Assembly: GCA_016200545.1 (NCBI GenBank)
Contig: JACQEO010000014.1
Coordinates: 1-64,000, forward strand
DNA from: Deltaproteobacteria bacterium
GTDB taxonomy: Bacteria > Desulfobacterota > Binatia > UTPRO1
Direction: 5' to 3'
Length of the DNA: 64,000 bases
This document shows, piece by piece, positions 48,548-58,324 of this stretch; the first letter of the stretch is position 1, and each line of letters begins with the position of its first letter. A program made the position numbers and the translations under genes. The notes under the pieces were generated by a model. It worked only from the letters and a program-made list of their open reading frames with translations. It was not told the DNA's origin and did no database searches.

Positions 48548-49909
48548 CTACGTCGATTGGTCGGGGGCGCCCACTGACCGCCGACGGGTCGAGAGAATCC
48601 AATAGAACGGAACACCGAGCACGAGCATCAGCGTGCCGAGGGCGCACTCCGTGCTGCGCCCGTAGATCATCGTGACCGCGATGCCGCCGTTGGCCACCAG
48701 GTACAGCGCCGGAACGTAAGGATAGCCCCAGGCTCGATAAGGCCGTAGCGCGTGCGGACGAGTCCGCCGCAACGTATACAAGGCTGCCGTATCGGCCATG
48801 GTGGCGAGGACGATCGCGAAGGTCGTGTAGTCGAGGATGCTCGGGTACGTTCTGAGTATGAGAATGAGCCCGACGGCGATCACCGCCTGGACGAGGATGG
48901 CTCGATGCGGCGTGCGATACCGTGGATGGACGCGTTCCGTGCCGCGCAGGAACAAGCCGTCCAACGCCATGGCGTACGCGATCCGTGGACCCACCAGGAT
49001 CATCGCGTTCAAGCTGCCGGCGATCGAGATCAGGACGAAGAGCGCCACCCAGAAGCCGCCGCGAGTGCCGAAGAGCGCCGTGGCGGCCGCCTGGCCGACG
49101 TTCGTCTCCCCGCGAAGTTTCTCCATGGGAAGCGCATGCAGGTAGGCGACGTTGACGACGAGGTAGAGCGCGGTGCAGATGCCGAGGCCGAGAAAGAGCG
49201 CGATGGGAAGATTCCGCGCGGGTCGCCGCATCTCGCTCGCCACGTATACCGGCGCGTTCCATCCGAGGTAGGTGAACAGAATCGGCGAGAGCGCGAGCCC
49301 GAACGCCGACGGCCCGATCACGCCGGCGTGCGGCGCCTCCGCGGCCGCAGCCGCGGGCACGACGAAGAAGGCGCAGCAGGCGAAGACCAAGACCACCGCG
49401 AGCTTCAGAAACCCAGTTACGTTGTTGAAACGCGCGCCCCATCTGACGCCGACGTAGTTGACCGCGGAGCTCACCACCGTCACCGCGATGGCGAGCGTGA
49501 GCTTCGTCGAGGGATCGATCGGCACGAAGTACGCCACCCCCTCGGCGAACGCCGCGGCGAGAGTCGCGACCGACCCGACGTAGATTACGAAGAAGGTGAG
49601 CCAGCCGACCAAGAAGCCGGCCGCCGGGTGATAGGCCTCGCGCAAGTAGACGTAGTCGCCCCCGGCGTGCGGAAAGAGTGTGCCCAGCTCGGCGTTCGCG
49701 AGCGCGCCTGCGACCGACAACACACCGCCGACGATCCACGCCGCCAAGAAGAGCCTCGCATCCGGCAACAAGTCTGCGACGACGCCCGGCGTGAGAAAGA
49801 TTCCCGAGCCGATTACCGACGAGACGACCAACATGATCGCGTCGGTCAGGGAAAGCGTGCGACCGAGCCGATCGCGTGGATCGACGTTGAGGGTGTCATA
49901 TTCCATCAT
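48548..49909 (-). CDS. APC-family amino acid permease
   Basis: A 453-aa transporter with 12 predicted helices. The first helix carries the APC motif SSVIGSGIFLTPG, and AGALANAELGTLFPHAGGDYVYLREAY is the family's second signature. FTYLGWNAPVYVASE lies in the central helices. It exchanges or imports amino acids or amines; the substrate is not predictable. The ATG at 49909 lies in the end of the acyltransferase gene (MM pair, overlap of about 14 bp). Its link to the acyltransferase and HAD-UbiA genes is through operon structure only. Confidence 0.88.
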   Translation of the reverse strand: MMEYDTLNVDPRDRLGRTLSLTDAIMLVVSSVIGSGIFLTPGVVADLLPDARLFLAAWIVGGVLSVAGALANAELGTLFPHAGGDYVYLREAYHPAAGFLVGWLTFFVIYVGSVATLAAAFAEGVAYFVPIDPSTKLTLAIAVTVVSSAVNYVGVRWGARFNNVTGFLKLAVVLVFACCAFFVVPAAAAAEAPHAGVIGPSAFGLALSPILFTYLGWNAPVYVASEMRRPARNLPIALFLGLGICTALYLVVNVAYLHALPMEKLRGETNVGQAAATALFGTRGGFWVALFVLISIAGSLNAMILVGPRIAYAMALDGLFLRGTERVHPRYRTPHRAILVQAVIAVGLILILRTYPSILDYTTFAIVLATMADTAALYTLRRTRPHALRPYRAWGYPYVPALYLVANGGIAVTMIYGRSTECALGTLMLVLGVPFYWILSTRRRSVGAPDQST

Positions 49910-50969
49910 TGCGCGCAGAGAACGTAGGCCGCCAGCTCGGCACCTTGCGTACCGCTTCGCCAATCGTCACGAACCCGACCGCACCGACGAACAAGCATGC
50001 GAAGTAGGCTCCCCGATACACGAGCGCCATCTGCCCCGGCTCCATGCCGAGGAAATGCACCCAATCGTGAACCAGACTCTGCCCAAGGTAGAGTCCCCAG
50101 GACCTCTCACCGCACCATGTCAGCAACGCAGCCGCGGGAGGCCATACCCGGACGACCTTGACGCATGCCAACAACGCCACCGCGAGCGGCACGTCGGTCA
50201 TCGCAAGTATGACCTCGCTTGCGCTCGCAGAATTCATGTTGGCGTGAACGCTGTCACCGAGAACGGTCAAACCGATGCACAGAGCGACCCAGTGACGCGG
50301 TAGCAACAGTATGCGCCGTGCGATGAGCATCCCGGCGCACACGTACAGCAGTCTGGGTGGAGCGAAGATCGTCAGGTACCACAGACCATCCCCAGGGCCG
50401 GTATGACGAAAGATCGATACCATCAGTGTGATGATGGGGATCGGATACAATCGGGCAGCGATGACGAGACCGACAGAAATGAGAATCATGACCGCTGCAC
50501 CCAGCCTGTTCATCGCCAGTCGGATGATCGGGTAGGCGACGATGATTTGTAGGATGAGCGTCACGAACCATCCGGTGCCGATCCAGCGCAAGTACCCCAA
50601 CGCCAAGGCCGCGATGACGGTCGGCGTCAACACCAATGGATGGCTGAGCAACACGACCAACCCCAGCCATACGGCGACTGTGCCCCAGACAGGCGGCATC
50701 AATCGCCGGAATCTGCTTTCGTACCACGATCGAAGCGCGACGCGGCCCTTCCGCTCGACTTCACGACGCCACCACAGCTCCGATGTGATCCCGAACAGGA
50801 TCAAAAAGATTGGGACCGCTCGATTGACGACGTACGTGCCCAATGCGACATGCACGAGCAGATTCGCGTGGATCGAGAGGACGCAGAGGATCGCGAATCC
50901 CTTGAGCCAATCGATCTCGCGGTATCGTGCGCTCGCGGACTCCGCTGAGGCGCCCGCGAAGGGGATCAT
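49896..50969 (-). CDS. Acyltransferase-3 family membrane protein
   Basis: A 357-aa polytopic protein of the acyltransferase-3 (OafA/NodX) type with about ten helices. The family start is REIDWLKGFAILCVLSIHA, with the conserved His. The R-containing stretch FRRLMPPVW follows, and WGLYLGQSLVHDW lies in the late helices. These enzymes O-acetylate or succinylate glycans across the inner membrane. The ATG at 50969 overlaps the HAD-UbiA stop as ATGA and is preferred to an upstream start inside that gene. Confidence 0.87.
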   Translation of the reverse strand: MIPFAGASAESASARYREIDWLKGFAILCVLSIHANLLVHVALGTYVVNRAVPIFLILFGITSELWWRREVERKGRVALRSWYESRFRRLMPPVWGTVAVWLGLVVLLSHPLVLTPTVIAALALGYLRWIGTGWFVTLILQIIVAYPIIRLAMNRLGAAVMILISVGLVIAARLYPIPIITLMVSIFRHTGPGDGLWYLTIFAPPRLLYVCAGMLIARRILLLPRHWVALCIGLTVLGDSVHANMNSASASEVILAMTDVPLAVALLACVKVVRVWPPAAALLTWCGERSWGLYLGQSLVHDWVHFLGMEPGQMALVYRGAYFACLFVGAVGFVTIGEAVRKVPSWRPTFSARNDGI

Positions 50970-52513
50970 CGTTGGGGGGCTACAATGGGGGAGATGCGAT
51001 CGCTTCCCGCCGAGAATCGAATCCACTGTCCGACGAGACCGGTGGTGGCGACGAAGAGAACGACGACGACGCACGCACCGACGACGTAGCTCACGCGGTC
51101 ACGAAGTGCGAACACGACGGGGTCTTCGTGTATCTGCCCACGATGGGCGAGCAGCCATATGCGGCTGATCCAATAGAGCAGCAGCGGACAGATCAGCCAC
51201 AGCACGGTCGGCTGCCGATACAGGGCGACGACGGCTTCACTGTTGATGTAGAGCGCAAGGACGAGAACGGCGATGTAGCCGCTCGCGGACCCCAGACTGG
51301 CGACCTGCTCACGATCGCTGGCGTAGTATCCGCGCGTCGCCTTGGTTCCGTCAGCGTCGCGGCGGAGCGTATCGAGCTCCGAGAATCGTTTCACCAGCGC
51401 GAGGCTGAAGAAAAAGAAGAGCGAAAAGGCCAAGAGCCAAGGTGATGGGGGCACGCCGGTCGCCGCGGAGCCGGCCAGCACGCGAATCGCATAGAGCCCG
51501 GCGAGCACGACGACGTCGAGAATCGCGATGTACTTGAGGCGGAGCGAGTACGCGAGCGTCACCACGACGTACAGCGTCAGGGTAGCGACGAACGCCGGCG
51601 GCAGCAGCGCGGCGATTGCGAGGCTGGCGATCAACGCGATCGGCGCCATCATCATCCCGAGCCGAAGACTCAACGCGCCCGAGGCGAGCGGGCGATTCTG
51701 TTTGGTCGGATGGCGCCGATCCGCGTCGAGGTCGAGCAGGTCGTTGATCAGGTAGATGCCGGATGCGCACAAGCCGAACGAGAGGAACGCGAGTACGCTC
51801 GACAACACGAGCTCGGGATTCTGAACCTGGTGTGCCATCGCGAGCGGCACGAACACGAGCAGATTCTTCACCCAGTGCTGAATCCGCATCGCCTCGAGCA
51901 GCATACGGGCGCTGACGCGCTCGCCCGGGAACGCCCGTCCGATCGGGGCTTTCAACCGCCGGCTCACCCGGGGGCTGGTGTTGACGAGAATGGCACTGTG
52001 CGCGTCGTCCCAAATCGTAAGGTCCGAGGCGTCGTTACCCGCGTAGTCGTACCCGTGCGAGCGAAACCTCTCCTGCAGCGCGACGCGCTTGCGCGTCCCC
52101 TTCAAGTTGACGGTGCCGTCACTCGCGAGCACCTCTTCGAAGAGTGCCAGATGATCCGCGACGCGGCGCACGATCGAGACGTCCGCGGCAGAGGCGAGCA
52201 CCAGTTTGCGGCCCGCGGCGCGCTCGGCCCGTAGAAATTCGAGGAGCTCCGAGTGGTAGGGAAGGCGGGCGACGTCGAGATTTGCGCGCGTCGCCAGCTC
52301 GCGCTTGAGTTGCGCCTTCCCACGCCAGAGCCACAGCGGCACGAGCAGGATCTGGAGCGGATGATGCTTGAGCAATCGAACGAAGCATTCCAGCAGGGTA
52401 TCGGTCTTGACGAGCGTGCCGTCGAGATCGACGCACAGCGGACGCATGGCTTCCCGCGTCGGCACGTCGCCCGCCGCGTCGGTCATCCCGGTACGAATCG
52501 GCACCGCTTTCAT
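50966..52513 (-). CDS. HAD phosphatase-UbiA prenyltransferase fusion
   Basis: A 515-aa fusion. Residues 25-185 form a HAD-type phosphatase with DLDGTL (Asp29, Asp31), LASAAD and GNDASDL. Residues 205-510 form a UbiA-type membrane prenyltransferase with NDLLDLDADRRHP (Asn257, Asp258, Asp261) and YSLRLKYIAILD. UbiA proteins of this group include decaprenyl-phosphate ribose-5-phosphate synthases, where a phosphatase acts next, so the fusion may make polyprenyl-phospho-pentose in two steps. It opens the minus-strand operon with the acyltransferase and permease. TATACT lies about 15 bases upstream of the ATG at 52513 and gives a very short leader. Confidence 0.85.
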   Translation of the reverse strand: MKAVPIRTGMTDAAGDVPTREAMRPLCVDLDGTLVKTDTLLECFVRLLKHHPLQILLVPLWLWRGKAQLKRELATRANLDVARLPYHSELLEFLRAERAAGRKLVLASAADVSIVRRVADHLALFEEVLASDGTVNLKGTRKRVALQERFRSHGYDYAGNDASDLTIWDDAHSAILVNTSPRVSRRLKAPIGRAFPGERVSARMLLEAMRIQHWVKNLLVFVPLAMAHQVQNPELVLSSVLAFLSFGLCASGIYLINDLLDLDADRRHPTKQNRPLASGALSLRLGMMMAPIALIASLAIAALLPPAFVATLTLYVVVTLAYSLRLKYIAILDVVVLAGLYAIRVLAGSAATGVPPSPWLLAFSLFFFFSLALVKRFSELDTLRRDADGTKATRGYYASDREQVASLGSASGYIAVLVLALYINSEAVVALYRQPTVLWLICPLLLYWISRIWLLAHRGQIHEDPVVFALRDRVSYVVGACVVVVLFVATTGLVGQWIRFSAGSDRISPIVAPQR

Positions 52514-52610
52514 GATGGGCTGCCAGTATATCAGAGCGTCACCCACCGCTAAAACGGACGATCTCGACCGAAGTGAACTTCTGGCCGATTGATGATAGCG
52601 ACCTCCCCCC

Positions 52611-55105
52611 ATGCGCCCTGAAACCCGCGTCGATCCCGCCCCACCCGGCCACGAGGGCTTTCTCTACGGCGGCGTCTTCCTGGTCTCGATGGCGATCCTG
52701 CTGCTGCAGATTGCGCTCACGCGCATCTTCTCGTTCACACTCTGGTACCACTTCGCCTATGTGACGATCAGCGTCGCGCTGCTCGGCTACGGTGCGAGCG
52801 GTGCTCTCCTCGCCGTCTTCCCCGCACTGGCAGGCCCGGCGCCCGCGCGCAGGCTCTCCGCCTATGCGTTCGCCTGCGGTGTGGCGATCGTCGTCGCGCT
52901 CCTGGCGTTCTCCGAGATCCCGTTCCATCCGTTTCAAATGATGTCGATGCTCTTGAGGGACCAGGTGCTCGAGGTCCCCCATGTCCAGTTCCTGTACTTG
53001 ATCGTCTTCTACCTCGCCGCCATCGCGCCGTTTTTCTTCGCGGGCCTCTGCATGTCCGTCGCCCTCACGACGCTCTCCGAGCACGTGAGCCGTCTGTACT
53101 TCTTCGACCTGGTCGGCGCCGGGGTCGGATGTTTGATCGTGTGCTTCGCCATTTCCACGCTCTCGACACCGGGCGCTGTGATCACCGCCGCCGTGATCGT
53201 GAGCCTCGCCAGCGTGATGTTCAGCATGGCAGCGGGACGGCGCGGCTGGCTCACTCACAGTATCGGCACCATATTCATTGGCGTTCTCGGGCTGACGGTC
53301 CTCTCCGTGGCAGACTTCGCTCCCAGCCCCGAGAAGTTCCTCGCGGCGTTTCTCGATCAGGGGGAGGCCATCACGATGTACAGCCATCAGTGGAGCCCCA
53401 TCTTCAGGACCGACGCGTTCGGCTTCACGGACGAGGACAATTCGCGTGGAGGCGGCTACGCCGGTTGGGGGAGCAGCCCGCATTGGAAGGCAAACGCGGC
53501 GACGCTCGGACCGAAGCTCCGCATGATCACGCACGACGGCGACGCGGGCGCCGTCGTCTACAATTTCGACGGCGATCTCTCGAAGCTCGAGATGTTCGAT
53601 CACGTCATTCTGAAGACTCCCTATCTTCTCCTGAACGAGCCGAACGTGCTCGTTATCGGGGTCGGCGGCGGGACGGACATCGTGAACGCCATCAAGAATC
53701 ACGCCGTCACATCACCGGCGTCGAGCTCGACCCGGTCACCGTGAGGCTCGTCAAGGTGGATCACGCGGACTTCGCCGGTCACATCTACGACCGGCCCGAC
53801 GTCACGATGATCGCCGGCGAGGGCCGCAGCACGCTGCGCCACTCCGCCGTCGAGTACGACTTGATTCAGATGACCGGCGTCGACACCCTCGCTGCCCTGT
53901 CGACCGGCGCCTACGTGCTCTCCGAAAGCTATCTGTACACCACCGAGGCGATGCAGGAGTTCCTCGACCACCTCACCCCGGACGGCCTGCTGTCGGTGGT
54001 CGTCGCCGACTTGTCGGGAGGATTCGGTTTCCCGCGTCACACGATGCGTCAGCTCTCGTTGTTCCTAGAGACACTCGAGCAGCGTGGCATCCAGGATCCG
54101 GCGCAGCACATCGCGGTGATCGCATCCGCGGAAGGGGTCCCGCAGGTGTCGATGCTCCTGAAGAAGAGCGCCTTCACGCGCGAGGAGGTCCAGCGTCTCC
54201 AGGAGTTCGCGGAGCAGATGGCGTTCACAGTGTTGGCACTCCCCGGCGTCTCGACCGACTCGATCCATTCGACGTATCTCCGGACCCCGCGCGAGGAGCG
54301 TGCGGCGTTCCTGTCCAAGATTCCGCTGATTCTGACGCCGACCACCGACGACAATCCATTTTTCTTCAATTTCTACCGGTGGCGCAACCTCGGGAAGAGC
54401 CACAGCGAGATCGACGTCGGACACACGTTGGCAACCGGACAGGTCATCCTGGCCCTGATCCTCGTTTTCTCCATCGCCCTTTCCGTCCTTCTGATTCTCG
54501 TCCCGCTGTTCGCGTTTCAGCGCCAGGGCCTTCGAACCGATGGGAGATGGGGCTTCGTGCTCTTCTTCCTCGCCATCGGCTTGGGCTTCATCTTCATCGA
54601 GATCAGCTTCATCCAGAAGTTCGTGCTCTTTCTCGGCTACCCCACCTACTCTTTGACGGTCGTCCTTTTCTCGCTGCTCACGTATTCGGGCATCGGCAGC
54701 TTCCTGACCGCGCGTATGAAGCGCAGGCCGGAAGATCGGTTTCCCTTGCTGTTCGCAGGCCTGACCACGGTGAGCGTACTCTACGTCTTCCTCTTGCCGT
54801 CCTTCTTCAGGGCGTTCCTCGGGAGCCCGTTTGCCCTCCGCGTCCTCATCGCCAGCGTCGTGCTCGCCCCACTCGGTCTCGTCATGGGCATGTTCTTTCC
54901 CAGCGGCATTCAGATCGTCCGCCGCACCAACGTCGCATTCGTGCCCTGGGCATGGGGTATCAATGGATGCGCGTCGGTCGTGGCCACCGTGCTCGCCGTC
55001 ATTCTCGCGATGTCCTACGGATTTCGCTTCATCACGTTCCTCGCGCTTGCAATCTACCTCGTAGGCGTTCTCGGAATCCGGGCGAGCGCCCGCGGCCTGC
55101 CATGA
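52611..55105 (+). pseudogene. Membrane SpeE-like protein (2), interrupted by a frameshift
   Basis: The reading frame from 52611 runs to GGGTDIVNAIKNHA and then leaves homology. From about 53705 another frame continues RHITGVELDPVTV through to 55105. Alignment with the paralogue at 40485 shows that restoring one missing base near 53703-53704 gives an exact-length join. The repaired product would be about 831 aa: six or so helices, a spermidine-synthase-like domain, then more helices with FFEI-like IEISFIQKF. It is more diverged than the other two copies. This is either a real mutation or a sequencing/assembly error. ATGA couples its end to the next paralogue. Confidence 0.78.
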
Positions 55106-57528
55106 AAGACCGGTCGTTCTACTATGAGATCTTCCTCATCTCATTCGCGGTCATCGTGTTGGAGATCAGCTACACGCGCGTCTTCTCGTTCAAGCTCTTC
55201 TACTATTTCACCTATCTGATCATCGGGGTGGCGCTGCTCGGCATCGGCTCGGGGGGCGTTTTGACCGCGGTTCTTCCCTGCCTTCGCGCCATGGGGTCCG
55301 CCCGCCTCATTCCCGGCACGGCCCTCGCGGCCGGCACGCTCATCTGCCTAGGATACTTAGCCATCGCGCGTATCCAGTTCACCTCGTCCGACCTCCCCTA
55401 TCGGTTCGTCGAGGACGTGAAACTGCTCACCATATGCACTGCGCTCTTCCTTCCCTTTCTGCTGGCTGGCATCGCGATCGCCACTATCTTCACGGCGGCC
55501 CCCGATCGCATCCCGACGCTCTACTTCGCGGATCTGCTCGGGGCGGGGCTCGGCTGTGCGCTGTGCGTACCGCTGCTCGAGATCCTCACCCCGCCCGGCT
55601 GCGTCTTCTTGAGTGGGCTCGTGTTCTTCCTGGCGGCGCTGCGCCTGGCGCGCGCGCATCTGCGGACGGCGCTCTGGTGCGCTGTCCCCATCGCTGGCGT
55701 CCTGCTCGTGGGTGTCCTGCTGCCGCGTGTGCTGCTCGACCCAGTTCCCGACGCCCTCAAACCCATGAGTCCACAGCGCCTCCGCGGCAGCACCTTCGTC
55801 TTCTCCCGTTGGAACCCCGTCTTCCGCATCGACGTGCAGCAAACCGAGCCGGGCGTTCCGGAGCAGTACATCATCAACCACGACGGAATGTGGGGATCCA
55901 CACTCCACCATTTCAACGGCGACGTGTCGACGTTGACGCGGTTCGACTCCGACAACCGCTCCTATCCGTTCGCGGTCCTCCCACCATCGCCGAAGGTGCT
56001 GATCATCGGCGCGGCGGGTGGGCACGAGATCCTCGCGGCGCTCTACAAGGCCGCATCGCACATCACCGCGGTCGAGTTGAACCCCGTAACCCTTTCGCTG
56101 CTCACAGACCATTTTGCGGACTACACGGGCCATATCGCGACCAACGACCGTGTCACGCTCGTGAACGCGGAAGGGCGGTCCTTCCTGAAGCGCGACGACA
56201 CCAAGTACGACTTGATCTGGTTCGTGGCGCCGGACAGCTATGCAGCAATGAACGCCGCCACGTCCGGCGCCTACGTTCTTTCGGAGAGCTATCTGTACAC
56301 GACCGAAATGATCCGAGAGAGCCTCTCCCATCTCACCGCCGACGGAATCATCTGCATGGTCTTCGGCGAGTACGACTTCGAGGGAAGGCCCAATCGTACG
56401 GCGCGTTACCTCGGCAGCGCCCGCGTCGCGTTCGAGGAGATGGGAATCCCGGACTTCAAGCGGCATGTCATGGTCGTGACGTCTCCCAGCCTCTTCCTCG
56501 AGTCGCAGACGCTGCTCAAAAAGCGACCGTTCACGGCCGACGACATCGCGCGTCTCCGGCAGGCGACGACTCGCATCCAGGGGAGCAGTATCCGGTACGC
56601 GTGGGATCAACCCCTTTCCGGGCATGTGATCGAAACGGTGATCACCGCAGACGATGGCGATCTCGCGCGATGGTACCGCACGTATCCGTACGACGTCCGA
56701 CCCGTGACCGATGACTCCCCGTTCTTTTGGCACTTCGCACGTTTCCGAGACGCGATCCGCGGCACCGCGCTCAAGACGGTCAGCTGGGACATCGAAGACG
56801 CCACGGGGGAGCGCGTCCTCATGGTGCTTCTCACGGTGGTCATCGTGTTCGCGACCGTGTTTCTCCTGTTGCCATTTCTCGCCATCCGCGAGACCTGGGC
56901 GAAGATTCCCTACAAAGCACCGGCGGCGGTCTATTTCGCTGCCCTCGGAATGGGTTTCATGTTCTTCGAGATCGGTCTGATCCAGAAGCTGACGCTCTAT
57001 CTCGGCTACCCGACCTACTCGCTCACGGTGACGCTCTTTGCGCTCTTCGTCTTCACCGGACTCGGCAGCCTGGCGAGTCCGCGCTACACGCAGGATAGAA
57101 TGCGGGCCCTGAAGTTCTTGCTGCCCTCGCTCGTGCTCCTGATGCTGTTCTACCAGTTCGGGCTGAACTGGGTCGTCGACCGCTCGATCGGCGCCAATCT
57201 CGCGGTCCGGATCGGCGTGGCGGTCGCTTGCCTGGCGCCGCTCGGCGTCTGCCTCGGTGCGTTCATGCCGCTCGGTCTGGCAACCGTCGCGGCGACGACC
57301 GACCACAAGACCGAGTACATCGCCTGGGCCTGGGCGGTGAACGGTTTTTTCTCCGTCATCAGCTCGATCCTCGCGACCATGCTCTCGATGTCCCTCGGCT
57401 TCACGATCCTGCTCTTGCTCGCCGTCGTCGTGTACCTGATCGGCGCAGCCGCCCTACAGGCGATCCCCGAGCCCGTCGGGCATGCGGCGCACCGCGAGCG
57501 TCAATCGAGTCCTTCGCTCGCGAGATGA
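55102..57528 (+). CDS. Membrane protein with embedded spermidine-synthase-like domain (3)
   Basis: An 808-aa protein with the same plan as the gene at 40485 and very similar to it along its length. It has ISYTRVFSFKLFYYFTYLI in the first helices, then VLIIGAAGGHEI, AVELNP, NAEGRSFLKRDD and APDSYAAMNAATSGAY. The second helical half has FFEIGLIQKL and WAWAVNGFFSVISS. The polyamine-synthase catalytic loop is again absent. The ATG at 55102 overlaps the upstream TGA as ATGA. The protein is predicted to be in the inner membrane with the Rossmann domain on one face. The function is unknown; the domain suggests binding of S-adenosyl- or decarboxylated S-adenosylmethionine. Confidence 0.82.
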   Translation: MKDRSFYYEIFLISFAVIVLEISYTRVFSFKLFYYFTYLIIGVALLGIGSGGVLTAVLPCLRAMGSARLIPGTALAAGTLICLGYLAIARIQFTSSDLPYRFVEDVKLLTICTALFLPFLLAGIAIATIFTAAPDRIPTLYFADLLGAGLGCALCVPLLEILTPPGCVFLSGLVFFLAALRLARAHLRTALWCAVPIAGVLLVGVLLPRVLLDPVPDALKPMSPQRLRGSTFVFSRWNPVFRIDVQQTEPGVPEQYIINHDGMWGSTLHHFNGDVSTLTRFDSDNRSYPFAVLPPSPKVLIIGAAGGHEILAALYKAASHITAVELNPVTLSLLTDHFADYTGHIATNDRVTLVNAEGRSFLKRDDTKYDLIWFVAPDSYAAMNAATSGAYVLSESYLYTTEMIRESLSHLTADGIICMVFGEYDFEGRPNRTARYLGSARVAFEEMGIPDFKRHVMVVTSPSLFLESQTLLKKRPFTADDIARLRQATTRIQGSSIRYAWDQPLSGHVIETVITADDGDLARWYRTYPYDVRPVTDDSPFFWHFARFRDAIRGTALKTVSWDIEDATGERVLMVLLTVVIVFATVFLLLPFLAIRETWAKIPYKAPAAVYFAALGMGFMFFEIGLIQKLTLYLGYPTYSLTVTLFALFVFTGLGSLASPRYTQDRMRALKFLLPSLVLLMLFYQFGLNWVVDRSIGANLAVRIGVAVACLAPLGVCLGAFMPLGLATVAATTDHKTEYIAWAWAVNGFFSVISSILATMLSMSLGFTILLLLAVVVYLIGAAALQAIPEPVGHAAHRERQSSPSLAR

Positions 57529-57560
57529 TCGAGCCCCTCGATCTCCCCCGGCGTACGACT

Positions 57561-57998
57561 TCAACGTTGCTCTCGAGCCCCAGGCGTCGGCAGCCCGAGC
57601 TGCGCGGCATTGGTCCGCACGCGCTCATCCGCCGTGATGACGACGAGATCCGGGAACGATTGCCGCAGGAAGAGCGCGCTCGCGAGGTGAATCGCGTCGA
57701 GTGTGCGGACCGGCTCGTGCGGAAACGCCTCCTCGGCGCGCCTGGCGACATCGGACGAAAGCTCCAGGATCGCCCACGTGGAGAGCGCCTGTGCGAAGAC
57801 CGCCAGCACGTCGGCACCCTGGGCCGCCGATATGCGCGCCGCCCGCTCCGCGCGGCGAACAACCCGGCGCGTCTCGATCAACGTCAAGCGGGAACAGACG
57901 ACCTTGCTCGCCGCCATAAGCGTGGACCGGATGGCCTCACCATCGCTCTCGCCGAAGAGCCAACGTAGAACCGCGCTGGTCTCGGCGTAGACCGTCAC
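57561..57998 (-). CDS. PIN-domain toxin (VapC-like)
   Basis: A 145-aa PIN nuclease. The first strand reads YAETSAVLRWLFGE, with Glu replacing the usual first Asp, a variant seen in one VapC subfamily. LTLIETRR provides the next acidic residue. TLDAIHLASAL and ITADERV complete the active site. It is predicted to cleave RNA and inhibit growth when free of antitoxin. The GTG start at 57998 overlaps the antitoxin stop as GTGA. It is convergent with the SpeE-like gene. Confidence 0.87.
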   Translation of the reverse strand: MTVYAETSAVLRWLFGESDGEAIRSTLMAASKVVCSRLTLIETRRVVRRAERAARISAAQGADVLAVFAQALSTWAILELSSDVARRAEEAFPHEPVRTLDAIHLASALFLRQSFPDLVVITADERVRTNAAQLGLPTPGAREQR

Positions 57999-58285
57999 TG
58001 CTCGCCGCGCTCCGCGTCGAGTAGATCGGCGGTCGACACCGGCGTGCGGATCGGAGACGGGCGATATGCGCGGGCATCTTGCGAGAGCCCCGCGACGAGA
58101 ACGCCTTCGGCCTGCAGTCGTTCGAGGACCTGGTCGCAGGAGCTCAAGGACACTTCGCTCGTCGGTCGGCGAAGCTCGGCGACGACCCGCCCGCGATCAG
58201 TGACGAGCACGACCTCCCCGCCTCTGACCTCGCGGAGGTACGCGCTCAACCGATTCTTCAGCTCCTTGACGGCGACTGCCTTCAT
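57995..58285 (-). CDS. Phd/YefM-family antitoxin
   Basis: A 96-aa antitoxin. The N-terminal DNA-binding part MKAVAVKELKNRLSAYLREV, then VLVTDRGRVVAEL, is the classic Phd/YefM fold. The acidic C-terminal tail would bind the PIN toxin. It would repress its own operon through the inverted repeat at 58294-58315, just upstream. Confidence 0.88.
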   Translation of the reverse strand: MKAVAVKELKNRLSAYLREVRGGEVVLVTDRGRVVAELRRPTSEVSLSSCDQVLERLQAEGVLVAGLSQDARAYRPSPIRTPVSTADLLDAERGEQ

Positions 58286-58292
58286 ATGAACA

Positions 58293-58321
58293 AAAGTAGC
58301 CCCACGTAGCTACTTCGTCAA
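58293..58321 (-). promoter_or_regulatory. Toxin-antitoxin promoter with operator-like inverted repeat
   Basis: Arms AAGTAGC (58294-58300) and GCTACTT (58309-58315) flank an 8-base centre. On the minus strand, TTGACG (58321-58316) and TACTTT (58298-58293) are 17 bases apart, so the inverted repeat fills the promoter. This is a typical autorepression layout and leaves almost no leader. Confidence 0.6.
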
Positions 58322-58324
58322 TGG

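Noticed and set aside
52611-53744. Short stand-alone 377-codon membrane protein
   Set aside because: The frame ends just after the nucleotide-binding loop, and the rest of the family homology continues in another frame, so it is half of a frameshifted gene.
55357-57306. 649-codon minus-strand open frame opposite the third SpeE-like gene
   Set aside because: Highly charged complement of transmembrane helices; no motif or start signal.
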